Part shown: piece by piece, positions 52,008 through 60,780 of the stretch
Layout: every line of letters begins with the position of its first letter
How positions within the stretch are numbered: the stretch's first letter is position 1
Origin: Corythucha ciliata
Lineage: Eukaryota > Arthropoda > Insecta > Hemiptera > Tingidae
Direction: 5' to 3'
NCBI GenBank assembly: GCA_038030265.1
Contig: CM075943.1
Coordinates: 434,001-498,000, forward strand
DNA: 64,000 nt
Translations under genes and position numbers: made by a program
The notes under the pieces: generated by a model
Told to the model about the DNA's origin: nothing
Seen by the model: only the letters and a program-made list of their open reading frames with translations
The model's database searches: none

Positions 52008-53785
52008 ACACAAAATAATGTTACACAAAATAATAGCCTCCTCGACTATTTTACATCAAAACATCCCCAAGTCCTAACAGATAGGCTTGGAAAAACCCAC
52101 CTTGCAGAATACAAGATAGCAATGAGACCAGGTGCGGAATGGAAGCACCGCATCAAAACGTATCACCTCTCTCCCGATAAGCTCCAAATTTTAAAAACTA
52201 AAATCCAAGAATTATTACAACTAGGAATAATAAAACCAGTTCAAACCCAAATGGCGCCCCCTTGTTTTCTCACTAAAAAAGTCTTCCCAAATAATCCAGT
52301 AGACTGGAGACTCATAGTTGATTACCGCCTAGTGAACTCCAATATTGAATTTATCGATTACCACCTGCCCACCGTGGAAGATGCTTTCCTCCATCTGAAA
52401 CATGCGAACTATTTCACCCTTCTCGACCTCAAAAAGGCATACCACCAGATTCATCTCCATCCTTCGTCTTACCCCCTTACAGCATTCAGTACCCCGTTTG
52501 GAACTTATTGTTACACCACTGGTGGACAAGTCCTTTCCTCCCTTATGGACAGAATTCTAGGAGACATCAAATATCAGTTCGTCTTCAATTACCTCGATGA
52601 TGTACTGATCTATTCCAAAACGTACAAAGAACACATTAAACACGTGGATGAGGTTCTAAGCCGTTTCCGGCTCGCAGGCCTTACCGTCAACCCCCAAAAG
52701 GTACACCTCGCCCAGACCCATGTTCAATACCTTGGTCATAGAATTTCCAACGGTCAGCTCTACATATCGGACGATCGAATACAAGCGCTCCTCCAAATCC
52801 CCCGCCCAAAAAACTTGAAACCAGTATCGAGTTTCCTGGGAGCTCTACAATTCTTCTCCAGATTCCTCCCCGATCTCGCTGTAACCAGAGCCCCACTCAA
52901 TGATTTAAAAAAGAAAAACACTCCTTTTGTTTGGAGCACAGAATGTGAGAAAGCCTGGAGCACCCTCCGAAAGAAAATTACCAGCCCACCTGTCCTTTCG
53001 CTCCCAGATTTCACCCGCCCCTTTGAATTATACACCGATGCGAGCAAACTAGGAGCTGCAGCGGTTTTAGTCCAACGCCTCCCCAGTGGCCAGCCCCAAC
53101 CAATCGCGTATGAGAGTAAAAAATTTAGTCAGCGTGAACAGAAGTATTCCACCTACGTACAGGAACTTCTGGCAGTGCAATATGGCGTACAGAAATTTCG
53201 ACTGTACTTAGAAGATCGCCATTTCCACCTGTACACAGATAACTCCGCCATCATCTTTATGACTTCAATGGCCGACAAGAATCCCCGCACACTACGTACC
53301 ATGCTAAAACTTGTACAATTCCGCTACACCCCTCACCATTTACCCGGCAAACAAAACTCTTTAGCTGATTACTTAAGTCGAAATCCCACAGAACTCCCAC
53401 AAGAACCCGATCAAGTGCATACAAACAATTCCTGTTTAACAAAGGTATCAAACCACTCTACGTGATTCGTCACTACCCCAATCCGTCCCTTGCAGAACGC
53501 CAAATTCGTACAATCAAATCTATTCTTATTGCCTACCACTCCACGGACCAAACCTCCTGGGATACCAAATTAGCCTCCATCCCATCTAACTTTAAATTCT
53601 GCAATTCACTCTGCTACCGGTTTCAGCCCCGCTCATTTATTCATAGGACGGCAACCCTTTACTCCCCTCAATATCAAATGGAACATACCAACTCAATATC
53701 CTTCCTCAAATCCCTCAACGACTCACGATAATCTAAGTAAGGCTTATAAAGCACTGCTACAGTCCCATCAACAAATTTTTTGTGG
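52008..53785 (+). pseudogene. Gypsy-2 RT-RNase H and integrase stub
   Basis: From ~52008 one open frame reads to 53465. RT: LLQLGIIKPVQTQMAPP, RLIVDYRLVNSNIEFIDY, FTLLDLKKAYHQIHL, FNYLDDVLIYS (catalytic). RNase H: FELYTDASKLGAAAVL, YSTYVQELLAVQYGV, HLYTDNSAIIF and NSLADYLSRN. Then another frame gives an integrase tail only (NPSLAERQIRTIKSILIAYH, SWDTKL), and a third NLSKAYKALLQSHQQ; the integrase zinc finger and core are deleted. The usual PFGL segment is altered (PFGTYCYTTGGQVLSSLMDRIL), the second copy of the family would show whether this is normal. No ATG or protease upstream. Confidence 0.85.
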
Positions 53786-53854
53786 ACGCCATCTTCTTAG
53801 GGGAGAAGGGGGGGGGGTTAAACCCCCAAAACCCTCCCCGTAGATCCGCCACTG
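53786..53854 (-). mobile_element. hAT-like terminal fragment
   Basis: In minus orientation CAGTGGCGGATCTACGGGG, then AGGGTTTTGGGGGTTT and a C-run. One end only; joins gypsy-2 on the left and the inverted BEL fragment on the right. Confidence 0.6.
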
Positions 53855-54137
53855 GATCGGGCTGTCGAGACACGCTGAAAGTTGACCAGCAGCCTCCCAC
53901 CCTCTCAACTGAAATTTCCCCTTCTCTATTATTCTAGTGGACTCACCAACGAAGCGGTCCAGTTCCTGCTCGTCGCTCACACTATGCTGCGACGCGCAGT
54001 TGTCCACGTAGAAACTTTTGTGGAGATGGCGTCCGTCAAAAATTTGTTGATAGTCATTCCAGAGATTTCTTCTAATGCCTTGCACATAACAAAGAGCGAC
54101 TGTTGAAGGGGGATTCGCACAGAATGATGATTTCGAC
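53855..54137 (-). pseudogene. BEL/Pao RT fragment (inverted)
   Basis: Minus strand: SSFCANPPSTVALCYVQ, LHKSFYVDNCASQHSVSDEQ, IIEKGKFQLRGWE. FYVD(D/N)C with the following SV..EQE and F.LR.W are diagnostic for BEL/Pao RT; the second catalytic Asp is Asn here (YVDN). The neighbouring BEL piece at 55937 is on the plus strand, so this segment is probably inverted. Confidence 0.82.
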
Positions 54138-55936
54138 AATGGGCGATCTCGTGATGGTGAGGCCACCATTCATTCATGGGGGGCATAAATAGATGAAAAA
54201 AAATTGATTTTTAGGTTTCAAAGCGATGATTAGCGGCAAATATTGAGAACAAGCGATCATTTGCTACTTAAATTAGGAAAAATACATCAATTTGAGATAT
54301 CTGAAGGCAACTTCGCGGGAAACCCAGAGAAAAAACGACAAATAGGCCTTTAAGGCAGAAGAATTTGAGATAGCGTTCTAATGTGCTACTCTATGGGCAG
54401 GTACGCGGGAGAACATTGAAAATAAAAAACAAAACAAAAAAAACGCCAATATCAAATAGCGGCTTTTACCGGTAGCAGAAAAGCGTTGATTCATAGTAGA
54501 AAGCGAAAATAAATCACTTATTCTTGGCTGAATATGAAAAAAATCACTAATTTGTGACGAAAATTGAGAAAAAGCTTAAGTCCATCGCTCACCTGGCTCA
54601 ACAATTAATTTTTGAAAACGCAAAATTCGTGGTTTTTTCGAGGCAACAACAGAAAAAAATCGCAGTTGAGAAAAATCGCTAATTCACGGCTAAAACTGAG
54701 AAAATCTACTAATTCCGTCCTAAAATTGAAGTAAAACGCTCATTAACAACTGAAACGGAGAAATGAGCCAATTCGCGGAACAATTTAAGAAAATTGGCTA
54801 AAATTGAGGAAACGTGATGATTCGTGGCTAAAATTGAGAAATAAGTTGCGACTAAAAAATGAGAAAAAGCGGTTAGGTCGCGGTTAAAAATTGAGAAAAA
54901 AATCTAATTCATGGATACAAGTGATGGAAAAGCCGCTTATCCACGGCTAAAACCGCAATTCCCGTCTAAAATTGATGTAAAATGCTTATTTGCAACTAAA
55001 CCAAAGATAATTAAATATTTAGTTCGTGGCTAATTTTGGCAGAAAGCGCTTATTAACAGCTAAAATAGAGAAATACGCTATTTTTCGGCACAAGCAAGCG
55101 CTAATGTGAAGCTAAAAATTTCAAAGATACATTTGGTAATTCTGCTTGTTCACGGCTAAAACTGATACAAACGCTAATTCCCGGCTAAAATTGGGAAATT
55201 GCGTTGATTCACGGCCAATATAACAAAAGACGCTCATTCTCGGAGCTGAAATGGAGATAAACGCCAATTCAGGGATTTTGTGAAAATCCTTCAATTTGAA
55301 ACTGAAATTGAGTAAAAGCGGTGATTCAGGCGTGAAATTAAGGAATAATTCACGGTTAAAATTCGGAAATAATGCTCAGCTAAAACGAAGAAAACAAAAC
55401 GCTAATTCTCTGCTAGAACTGAGGAAACGAGATAACTTGCGGCTAAAATGATGATGAGCGCTAATTCGTATGACTAAGAAGTGAAGAAAAACGCTAAAAT
55501 TAGAGGAATAAAACGTTAACTCGTGGCTAAAACTGAGACAAACAGCTAATTGCCGTCTAAAATGTACAGGAAGAGCTCATTCGCTGTTAAAGACTCAGTG
55601 AATTCGCGGCTAAAGTGGGCAAGAGGCGCTTATTCGCCGCTGAAACGGAGAAAAACGATAAATCGCGGATCAATTTGAGAAAATCCACGATTCACGGCTA
55701 AAATTGAGAAAATGCGGTGATTCGCGTCTGAAATGAAGAAAAACATTCGCGGCTAAAATTGAGAAAAAGCACTTTGATCGTGGCAAAAATTAGGAAAAAC
55801 CGCTAATTCATGGTTAAATTTGAGGAAAAGGCAATCATTGGTTCATATATAGGCATGTTTGCGGCTGAAACTCAGGAAAAAAGAGAGAGTTTTATGGTAG
55901 AACCCCTCCCAAGTTAAAATCCTAGATCCGCCACTG
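54138..55936 (-). mobile_element. hAT-like element carrying a minisatellite, copy 2
   Basis: Reads from 55936 (minus): CAGTGGCGGATCTAGGATTT, TTGGGAGGGGTTCTACC, CTCTCTCTTTTTTCC, GTTTCAGCCGCAAAC, then the ~30-bp repeat array, and at the far end CCTAAAAATCAA, GTGGCCTCACCATCACGAG and GATCGCCCATTG. The same order is present at 35043-37305. It sits exactly between two BEL pieces of opposite orientation. No clear 8-bp duplication. Confidence 0.65.
54215..55850 (-). repeat. Degenerate ~30-bp minisatellite, block 3
   Basis: About 50 diverged units; given-strand halves CGCTAATTC and GGCTAAAATTGAGAAAAA. Same unit as blocks 1 and 2, opposite orientation. Confidence 0.83.
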
Positions 55937-56560
55937 GCTCGATCACATTCAACGTTTTGGGAATTTAGTGACGGAACACCCCCCCGGCACCCTTGAGATA
56001 AACGTAGAGCATTTCAACGATTGTAACTTCGGAACCGTGTCAAAAAGGACCATTCTATCTGTCACAATTCGTGTTTTTGACCCTGTCGGCGTAACGAGCA
56101 GTGTAACGTTGGTACCCAAGCTGCTTCTGAGATAATTGTGGCAGAATAAGACGGGGTAGGACGAGGAGGTCGACAAAGATACACAGATAGGCACTCAATT
56201 CTTAAAATGGGTTCGAGAAATTCGACTTTTGAAGGATCTAGAGATACCAAGATGGCTACCTGGCACTAACAGTAACCCGAACTGGTCGTTACACGTCTTT
56301 TGCGACGTGAGTCAGAACGCATACGCTACCGTGTTGAAGCGTGGAATTATTGCGACAGAATCTCACATTATAGTGGCGACCGTAGACAAGACTGCGAATA
56401 AGTTGATGAACAAGGCTCGGAACATCGTAGCTGCGGAGCATGTTGACGACATCGAATTGAGATCTTCGTTCGCTCTTCATGCTGAGGGAGAACATACCGG
56501 AGGGCGAAGTAATCGAATATATTATAAATACATTAATGTAAAAATCAAATTCGACGAGTT
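55937..56560 (+). pseudogene. BEL/Pao RT-RNase H remnant
   Basis: Reads KRTILSVTIRVFDPVGVTSS, LVPKLLL with stops, DTQIGTQFLKWVREIRLL, LEIPRWLPG, WSLHVFCDVSQNAYATVL. (S/T)KR.IL..(A/I)R.FDP.G and the H.F.D.S..AY.A segment are BEL/Pao hallmarks. Two in-frame stops and loss of conserved residues (DVS for DAS) show decay. Confidence 0.8.
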
Positions 56561-56569
56561 CACTGGCTC

Positions 56570-56744
56570 AGATTGTGTGAGTAATAGAAGTACTGAGTCT
56601 GGCCAAGTTAGAAATAGCAACAATCACAGTTTCAAGTTGCCAAAAATGGAATTCGTAAAGTTATCGGGAGAAATTAGAGACTCACTCACGTTTTGGGGTC
56701 AATTTCGAAAAATAGACGAGGACAAGTTCATCTTGAACGTTGTG
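56570..56744 (+). pseudogene. BEL/Pao gag N-terminal fragment
   Basis: Reads FKLPKMEFVKLSGEIRDSL and TFWGQFRKIDEDKF, the LPK-(L/F)-F-GD....FW-QF signature of the DUF1759-type gag of BEL/Pao. It follows RT sequence directly, i.e. out of normal order, so it comes from a second copy or a rearrangement. Confidence 0.7.
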
Positions 56745-57140
56745 GCTCCACGGGGGGCCACAAGCCCGGCTTATTCCCCTGTGGGCTGTTAAGTTTGCTT
56801 GTAAAAATTATAATTGTGGTGTTGACTGTTGATGCTATAAGATAGTATATATCCCCCTGCAAAACATCTGTAGTTATGTCAAAAGGGCTAACATTATCAC
56901 CATTCACTAACACGGAAAAGGCCGCTGCCCTATACATTGACTGCACTAAACCGAGCACTTATGCCGATGTTAGCTAATTTCTCCCAAAGTAATTCGTGAG
57001 GCACGCTATCAAAGGCTCGGCAAAAGTCCATAAATGCACAGAACAATTCATGACCCTTCTGCCTTGCGGTGATGCCTGCAATACTCGATAGAGTGAAAAT
57101 TGAGTCCATGTTACCCCGTCCCTTCCTAAACCCATTGCCT
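56745..57140 (-). pseudogene. LINE RT fragment (CR1/RTE-like) inside BEL gag
   Basis: Minus strand from ~57140: GNGFRKGRGNMDSIFTLSSI, ELFCAFMDFCRAFDSVPHE, LLWEKLANIGIS, then after a shift FSVLVNGDNVSPFDITTDVL and QGD, where homology ends. FDSVPHELLW and F-V-(T)GVLQGD are typical of CR1/RTE-type RT. The catalytic YADD block is absent. It interrupts the two halves of BEL gag. Confidence 0.75.
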
Positions 57141-57144
57141 TAAA

Positions 57145-57525
57145 TCACGATTTGGAATGGATGCTTTTTTGTTGGTTGAAGTTTATGTGCTAGAATTACA
57201 CGGCCTCGTTGTGCAAAACATCATTTCAACTCAAAAACTGTCGCTTTACGATAAATTAGAGTGTCATTTGCGAGCTTTGGACACTTTGAATGCCACCACG
57301 GACCAGTGCGCGTCTGTGTTGTTGGTTGTTGCCCCTAATTGAATCCTGTTTACCAGAAGATCTTCTTCGCGTATGAGAGCGGAATTCGAACGCATACTCG
57401 ATCGGCCAATGGGAATCAGAGTGCACCTCGAAAAATCGCCTCGAAAATTTAATGAATTTCATCAGGGCTGAAGTAGAAGGCGAAGAAAAGGTAAATTTGG
57501 TCAAATCGGGATTCGGGGTTACGTA
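57145..57525 (+). pseudogene. BEL/Pao gag C-terminal fragment
   Basis: Reads LYDKLECHLRALDTLNATTD and, in a shifted frame, ESCLPEDLLRV then a stop, ERNSNAYSIGQWESECTSKN and LMNFIRAEVEGEEKVNLV. This is the LYD....LRALE.LG...LP..L...WER....L..FL..EVE.EE pattern of BEL/Pao gag. One shift and one nonsense codon (TGA). Confidence 0.72.
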
Positions 57526-57599
57526 ACCCTCTTACATCTTCGTTGGGAAACTATCGGTTTTAGCCTTCTATTCCTGATTTTCGATCCAAATACTGACAA

Positions 57600-57940
57600 T
57601 GTTTCACACTTTAACTAAAGTTTTCCCCAAAACGGATGATTTTGGGGGTTTATTATCCAAAACAGACGATTTCACGCCAAAGAAGCTGACGTGTTACCCC
57701 ATAACTGAAGTCGTTACTAAGAAACTGGCGATTTTACCCCAAAACCTGACGGTTTAATCCAAAGAACGAATATTTAACCCGAACTTGGTTATTTTTATAC
57801 AAAAGTAACGATAAACTCCAAACCGGAAGCGTTCTTCCGAAGATTTCACTACAAAAACTGTTAATTTTACCCCTTAAAACTGACTTTTGTAATCTAAACT
57901 GACGATGTTACTCTGAACAGGCGGTCCCACCCGTAAACTT
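57600..57940 (+). repeat. Second degenerate repeat (~22-28 bp)
   Basis: Irregular recurrence of ACTGACGATTTTACCCCAAA-like words (e.g. near 57625, 57660, 57730, 57760, 57890). Unrelated in sequence to the 30-bp minisatellite but similar in style. Confidence 0.5.
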
Positions 57941-58341
57941 TAAATGATTTTTATGATTGTTTCTCTCGTCAAACAAAAAAATTACAGCGCAAGAGTTGTT
58001 GAAATGTTGATGTTCAAAACTACCCTGAACTTGCGGTTTTGAAGGAAGAAATACCTTATTTTTTTAGAAAATGATAATTTGCGCAGAAAAACTGCCCATT
58101 AACTAAAATAATTTTAGAGAGTGATTTTGAAGAGGACACATTGAAGAAGTTTTCCTGACCTTGGGAAGCCGATTTGAAGAGATTTAGCGTAAAATAGTTG
58201 GGGTTGACGTTTGTTGGAAAATTGAAAATTCCGGATTTTGCCCAGTTTGAATAGCTGTCAAGGCCACCAAAAGCGAACAATTTGAGTTTGAGTATCTTTT
58301 CCCGATAGAAAAAATTGTGCTCTTTCCGAATCTGTCGTCAA
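57941..58341. other. Unassigned spacer before gap
   Basis: Nothing recognised. Confidence 0.4.
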
Positions 58342-58841
58342 NNNNNNNNNNNNNNNNNNNNNNNNNNNNNNNNNNNNNNNNNNNNNNNNNNNNNNNNNNN
58401 NNNNNNNNNNNNNNNNNNNNNNNNNNNNNNNNNNNNNNNNNNNNNNNNNNNNNNNNNNNNNNNNNNNNNNNNNNNNNNNNNNNNNNNNNNNNNNNNNNNN
58501 NNNNNNNNNNNNNNNNNNNNNNNNNNNNNNNNNNNNNNNNNNNNNNNNNNNNNNNNNNNNNNNNNNNNNNNNNNNNNNNNNNNNNNNNNNNNNNNNNNNN
58601 NNNNNNNNNNNNNNNNNNNNNNNNNNNNNNNNNNNNNNNNNNNNNNNNNNNNNNNNNNNNNNNNNNNNNNNNNNNNNNNNNNNNNNNNNNNNNNNNNNNN
58701 NNNNNNNNNNNNNNNNNNNNNNNNNNNNNNNNNNNNNNNNNNNNNNNNNNNNNNNNNNNNNNNNNNNNNNNNNNNNNNNNNNNNNNNNNNNNNNNNNNNN
58801 NNNNNNNNNNNNNNNNNNNNNNNNNNNNNNNNNNNNNNNNN
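58342..58841. other. Assembly gap (500 N)
   Basis: Exactly 500 N; it hides the first ~28 nt of the gypsy-4 5' LTR and its left flank. Confidence 0.99.
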
Positions 58842-58975
58842 CGTTGATGTTTATGTTATATTTTCCCTAGCCGGGACTAGGATTATTCTATTCATGTTTC
58901 GCATAACAAAGATGTCGCTTCGTATAATAAAAGTTCTTCTATTTTTTCGTATTTAACTCGGACCCATACATAACA
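58842..58975 (+). repeat. Gypsy-4 5' LTR (partial, cut by gap)
   Basis: Matches 60457-60590. Contains TATATTTTCCC-like and AATAAAAG words that could be promoter and polyadenylation signals. Confidence 0.9.
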
Positions 58976-59044
58976 TGTTGTCAAAAGTGCGTCTTTTTAC
59001 TTTTTTTTAATTGTCGTGCCAGTCAGTTTCTTTCACGTGCCAAA

Positions 59045-60417
59045 ATGACAAAGTCGGACGATGAAACGACTTCACCGACGGCGAAAGACGGCAAGGAGAC
59101 CACACCCTACGAGCCACCCACATTTTCTCCACAGTCCCTAGGACTTGGCGTAGGAGCTTCTGCCGTGCCTCCTATGTCGTTCGACGGCAATCTGTCTGTG
59201 TCGTGGTCCCGATGGCTCCAGTCATTTGAATTATTCCTTCTTGCCAGTGGCTTTAGTACACAGCCCGACGAACGCCGTATTGCCCTGCTGCTCCACTTCA
59301 TTGGACCACGCGGTGTCGAGGTATTCAACTCCTTCAACATTCAATTGGCTGGAACACCGTACAAAACAATTGTCAAGCGTTTTGAAAAGACATGACATTC
59401 GTCCCCCAAAAGAATCTGACCATGTCGAGGCATAAACTTCTCACCCGCGTTCAAAGGGAGGAAGATGTGGAAGAGTTCTTGACGGACCTCCATTTACTTA
59501 GTCACGCTTGCGAACTGGGTTCGCTGCGAGAGTCACTTGTCCGTGACCTTTTCATCTGCAATATGAACCGACGTCACGGAGCCATCAAGGAACGTCTCTT
59601 GCAGGAAGCAGACTTGACACTGCCCCAAGCTGTAACCATTGCGAAAGCGATGGTCGCCTCTCAACGCAACGTTGAAAAACTACAAGACGAGACACCGGTC
59701 AATACAGTTCTACATTCTACAAAAACCCGTCAATTTGGACATCGCTCACGTACCCCGTCTCGCCGTTCTCAGTCTTCAAGTAGAGCTCAGTCTCCGCGAC
59801 CACAGTCCAACAATCGCTACAATCGCTCTTCGTCTCAGTCACGTCAGGCTACGTGTGGCAATTGTGGCCAGATTCATCGCGTACGATGCCCGGCGCGTGG
59901 AGTAAGATGTCGTAGTTGTGGAAAGATCGGTCACTTCGCACAAGTATGCCGCTTTACCGCAGGTGTTAAATGCATCGGAGCCGGCTACAACGGCCAAGGA
60001 ACATCGTCGTCGGCCAATGAGTTGTTTATTGGTTCTTTGTCCGAATACTCTGTAAGTCATCCGTGGAAAATTAGTATATATATTAATTCAGTCAAACTGT
60101 CAGCCCTTCTAGATACTGGAGCCATGGCAAATGTCATGTCTATTGACACCTTCTTACAATTAAGTCTTCCACGTAATCTGATAAAACCGTCAAATTTACG
60201 CCTCACCAGTTTCAATGGACAGTCTGTCCCTGTCTTGGTTCATTTTTCGGTCAAGGTGAGTTTTAACAAAGGAAAACATGCGTTCATTATGCGTTATTTT
60301 ATTCTTGCATTTTTACTTGGCTTCTTTATGTATACAGATTGCTATGTCTCTTTAAAATTATTCGTAAGTCACAATTTCCCTTGTCATTTAAGTTGTACAA
60401 TGTTTAGTTTTTTTTAA
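59045..60417 (+). CDS. Gypsy-4 gag-protease (one frameshift)
   Basis: ATG 59045 opens 116 codons (PPMSFDGNLSVSWSRWLQSF, LLLHFIGPRGVEVFNSF), stopping at a TGA that overlaps an ATG at 59392 in another frame; gag continues there (KLLTRVQREEDVEEFLTDLH, IKERLLQEADLTLPQA). An SR/RS-rich basic linker (TPSRRSQSSSRAQSPRPQ) precedes two zinc motifs: CGNCGQIHRVRC (atypical spacing) and CRSCGKIGHFAQVC (CX2CX4HX4C). The retropepsin core is ALLDTGAMANVMS. The last ~45 residues after VHFSVKV are hydrophobic and unlike protease, i.e. sequence past the deletion point. It resembles gypsy-3 gag in layout. Without the frameshift it would encode particle and protease only. Confidence 0.85.
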
Positions 60418-60428
60418 AAAAAGGGACG

Positions 60429-60590
60429 TGTTACGTATCCTAGACTGATGACGTCACGTTGATGTTTATATTATATTTTCCCTAGCCGGGACTAGGATTA
60501 TTCTATTCATGTTTCGCATAACAAAGATGTCGCTTCGTATAATAAAAGGTCTTCTATTTTTTCGTATTTAACTCGGACCCATACATAACA
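60429..60590 (+). repeat. Gypsy-4 3' LTR
   Basis: 162 bp preceded by an A-rich/GGGACG purine tract. The right flank GAAAA cannot be compared with the left flank, which is in the gap. Confidence 0.88.
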
Positions 60591-60780
60591 GAAAATACAT
60601 AAAGTGCTTCAGTAGAAAAATTACTGAATTGCTCTAACTGACTTTTCCTGTTGACGGCCAGGATCCACTTCACCCGGTCTCTCTTTTTCGTAAGGTTTAT
60701 TGGGAAAACCGTAAATTGTAGGCCTTTATATTTATCAGGCGAATTAATGTAACCCACAACACAGCACTGCACCGTTTTAA
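60591..60780 (-). pseudogene. THAP-domain relic (B), cut by gypsy-4
   Basis: Minus strand: VQCCVVGYINSPDKYKG, LQFTVFPINLTKKRD, RVKWILAVNRK. C-x-x-x-G-(C)-x-N...F-x-x-FP.....R..W....R is the THAP zinc-finger pattern; the second zinc cysteine is Tyr (TAC for TGC). The first ATG is not apparent. A possible donor (AAAAGTCAGT) follows NRK at about 60647, then gypsy-4 is inserted. It could be the first exon of a host THAP gene or of a P-type transposase. Confidence 0.6.

Larger units (their letters stand above)
41188..53785 (+). mobile_element. Gypsy-2: Ty3/gypsy element split by two LINE insertions
   Basis: The 5' part (primer site, gag) lies at 41188-42401 and the 3' part (RT-RNase H and an integrase stub) at 52008-53785. 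Between them are an I-like LINE (42402-46866), a 76-bp orphan segment and LOA copy 2 (46943-52007). The protease region is missing at the junction, most of the integrase is deleted, and no 3' LTR remains. Assigning both parts to one element rests on strand, order and similar C-rich composition, not on a target duplication. Confidence 0.65.
58842..60590 (+). mobile_element. Gypsy-4: gag-protease-only LTR retrotransposon
   Basis: Partial 5' LTR 58842-58975 and full 3' LTR 60429-60590 (162 bp, TGTTACG...ATAACA); the shared 134 bp differ at two positions. The internal part is only ~1.45 kb: gag and retropepsin, then directly a purine tract (AAAAAAAGGGACG) and the 3' LTR. RT, RNase H and integrase are absent. 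It is a non-autonomous deletion derivative of a Ty3/gypsy family. Confidence 0.9.

Noticed and set aside
58315..58956. Frames across the 58342-58841 gap
   Set aside because: Artefacts of the N run; the right side is the gypsy-4 LTR.
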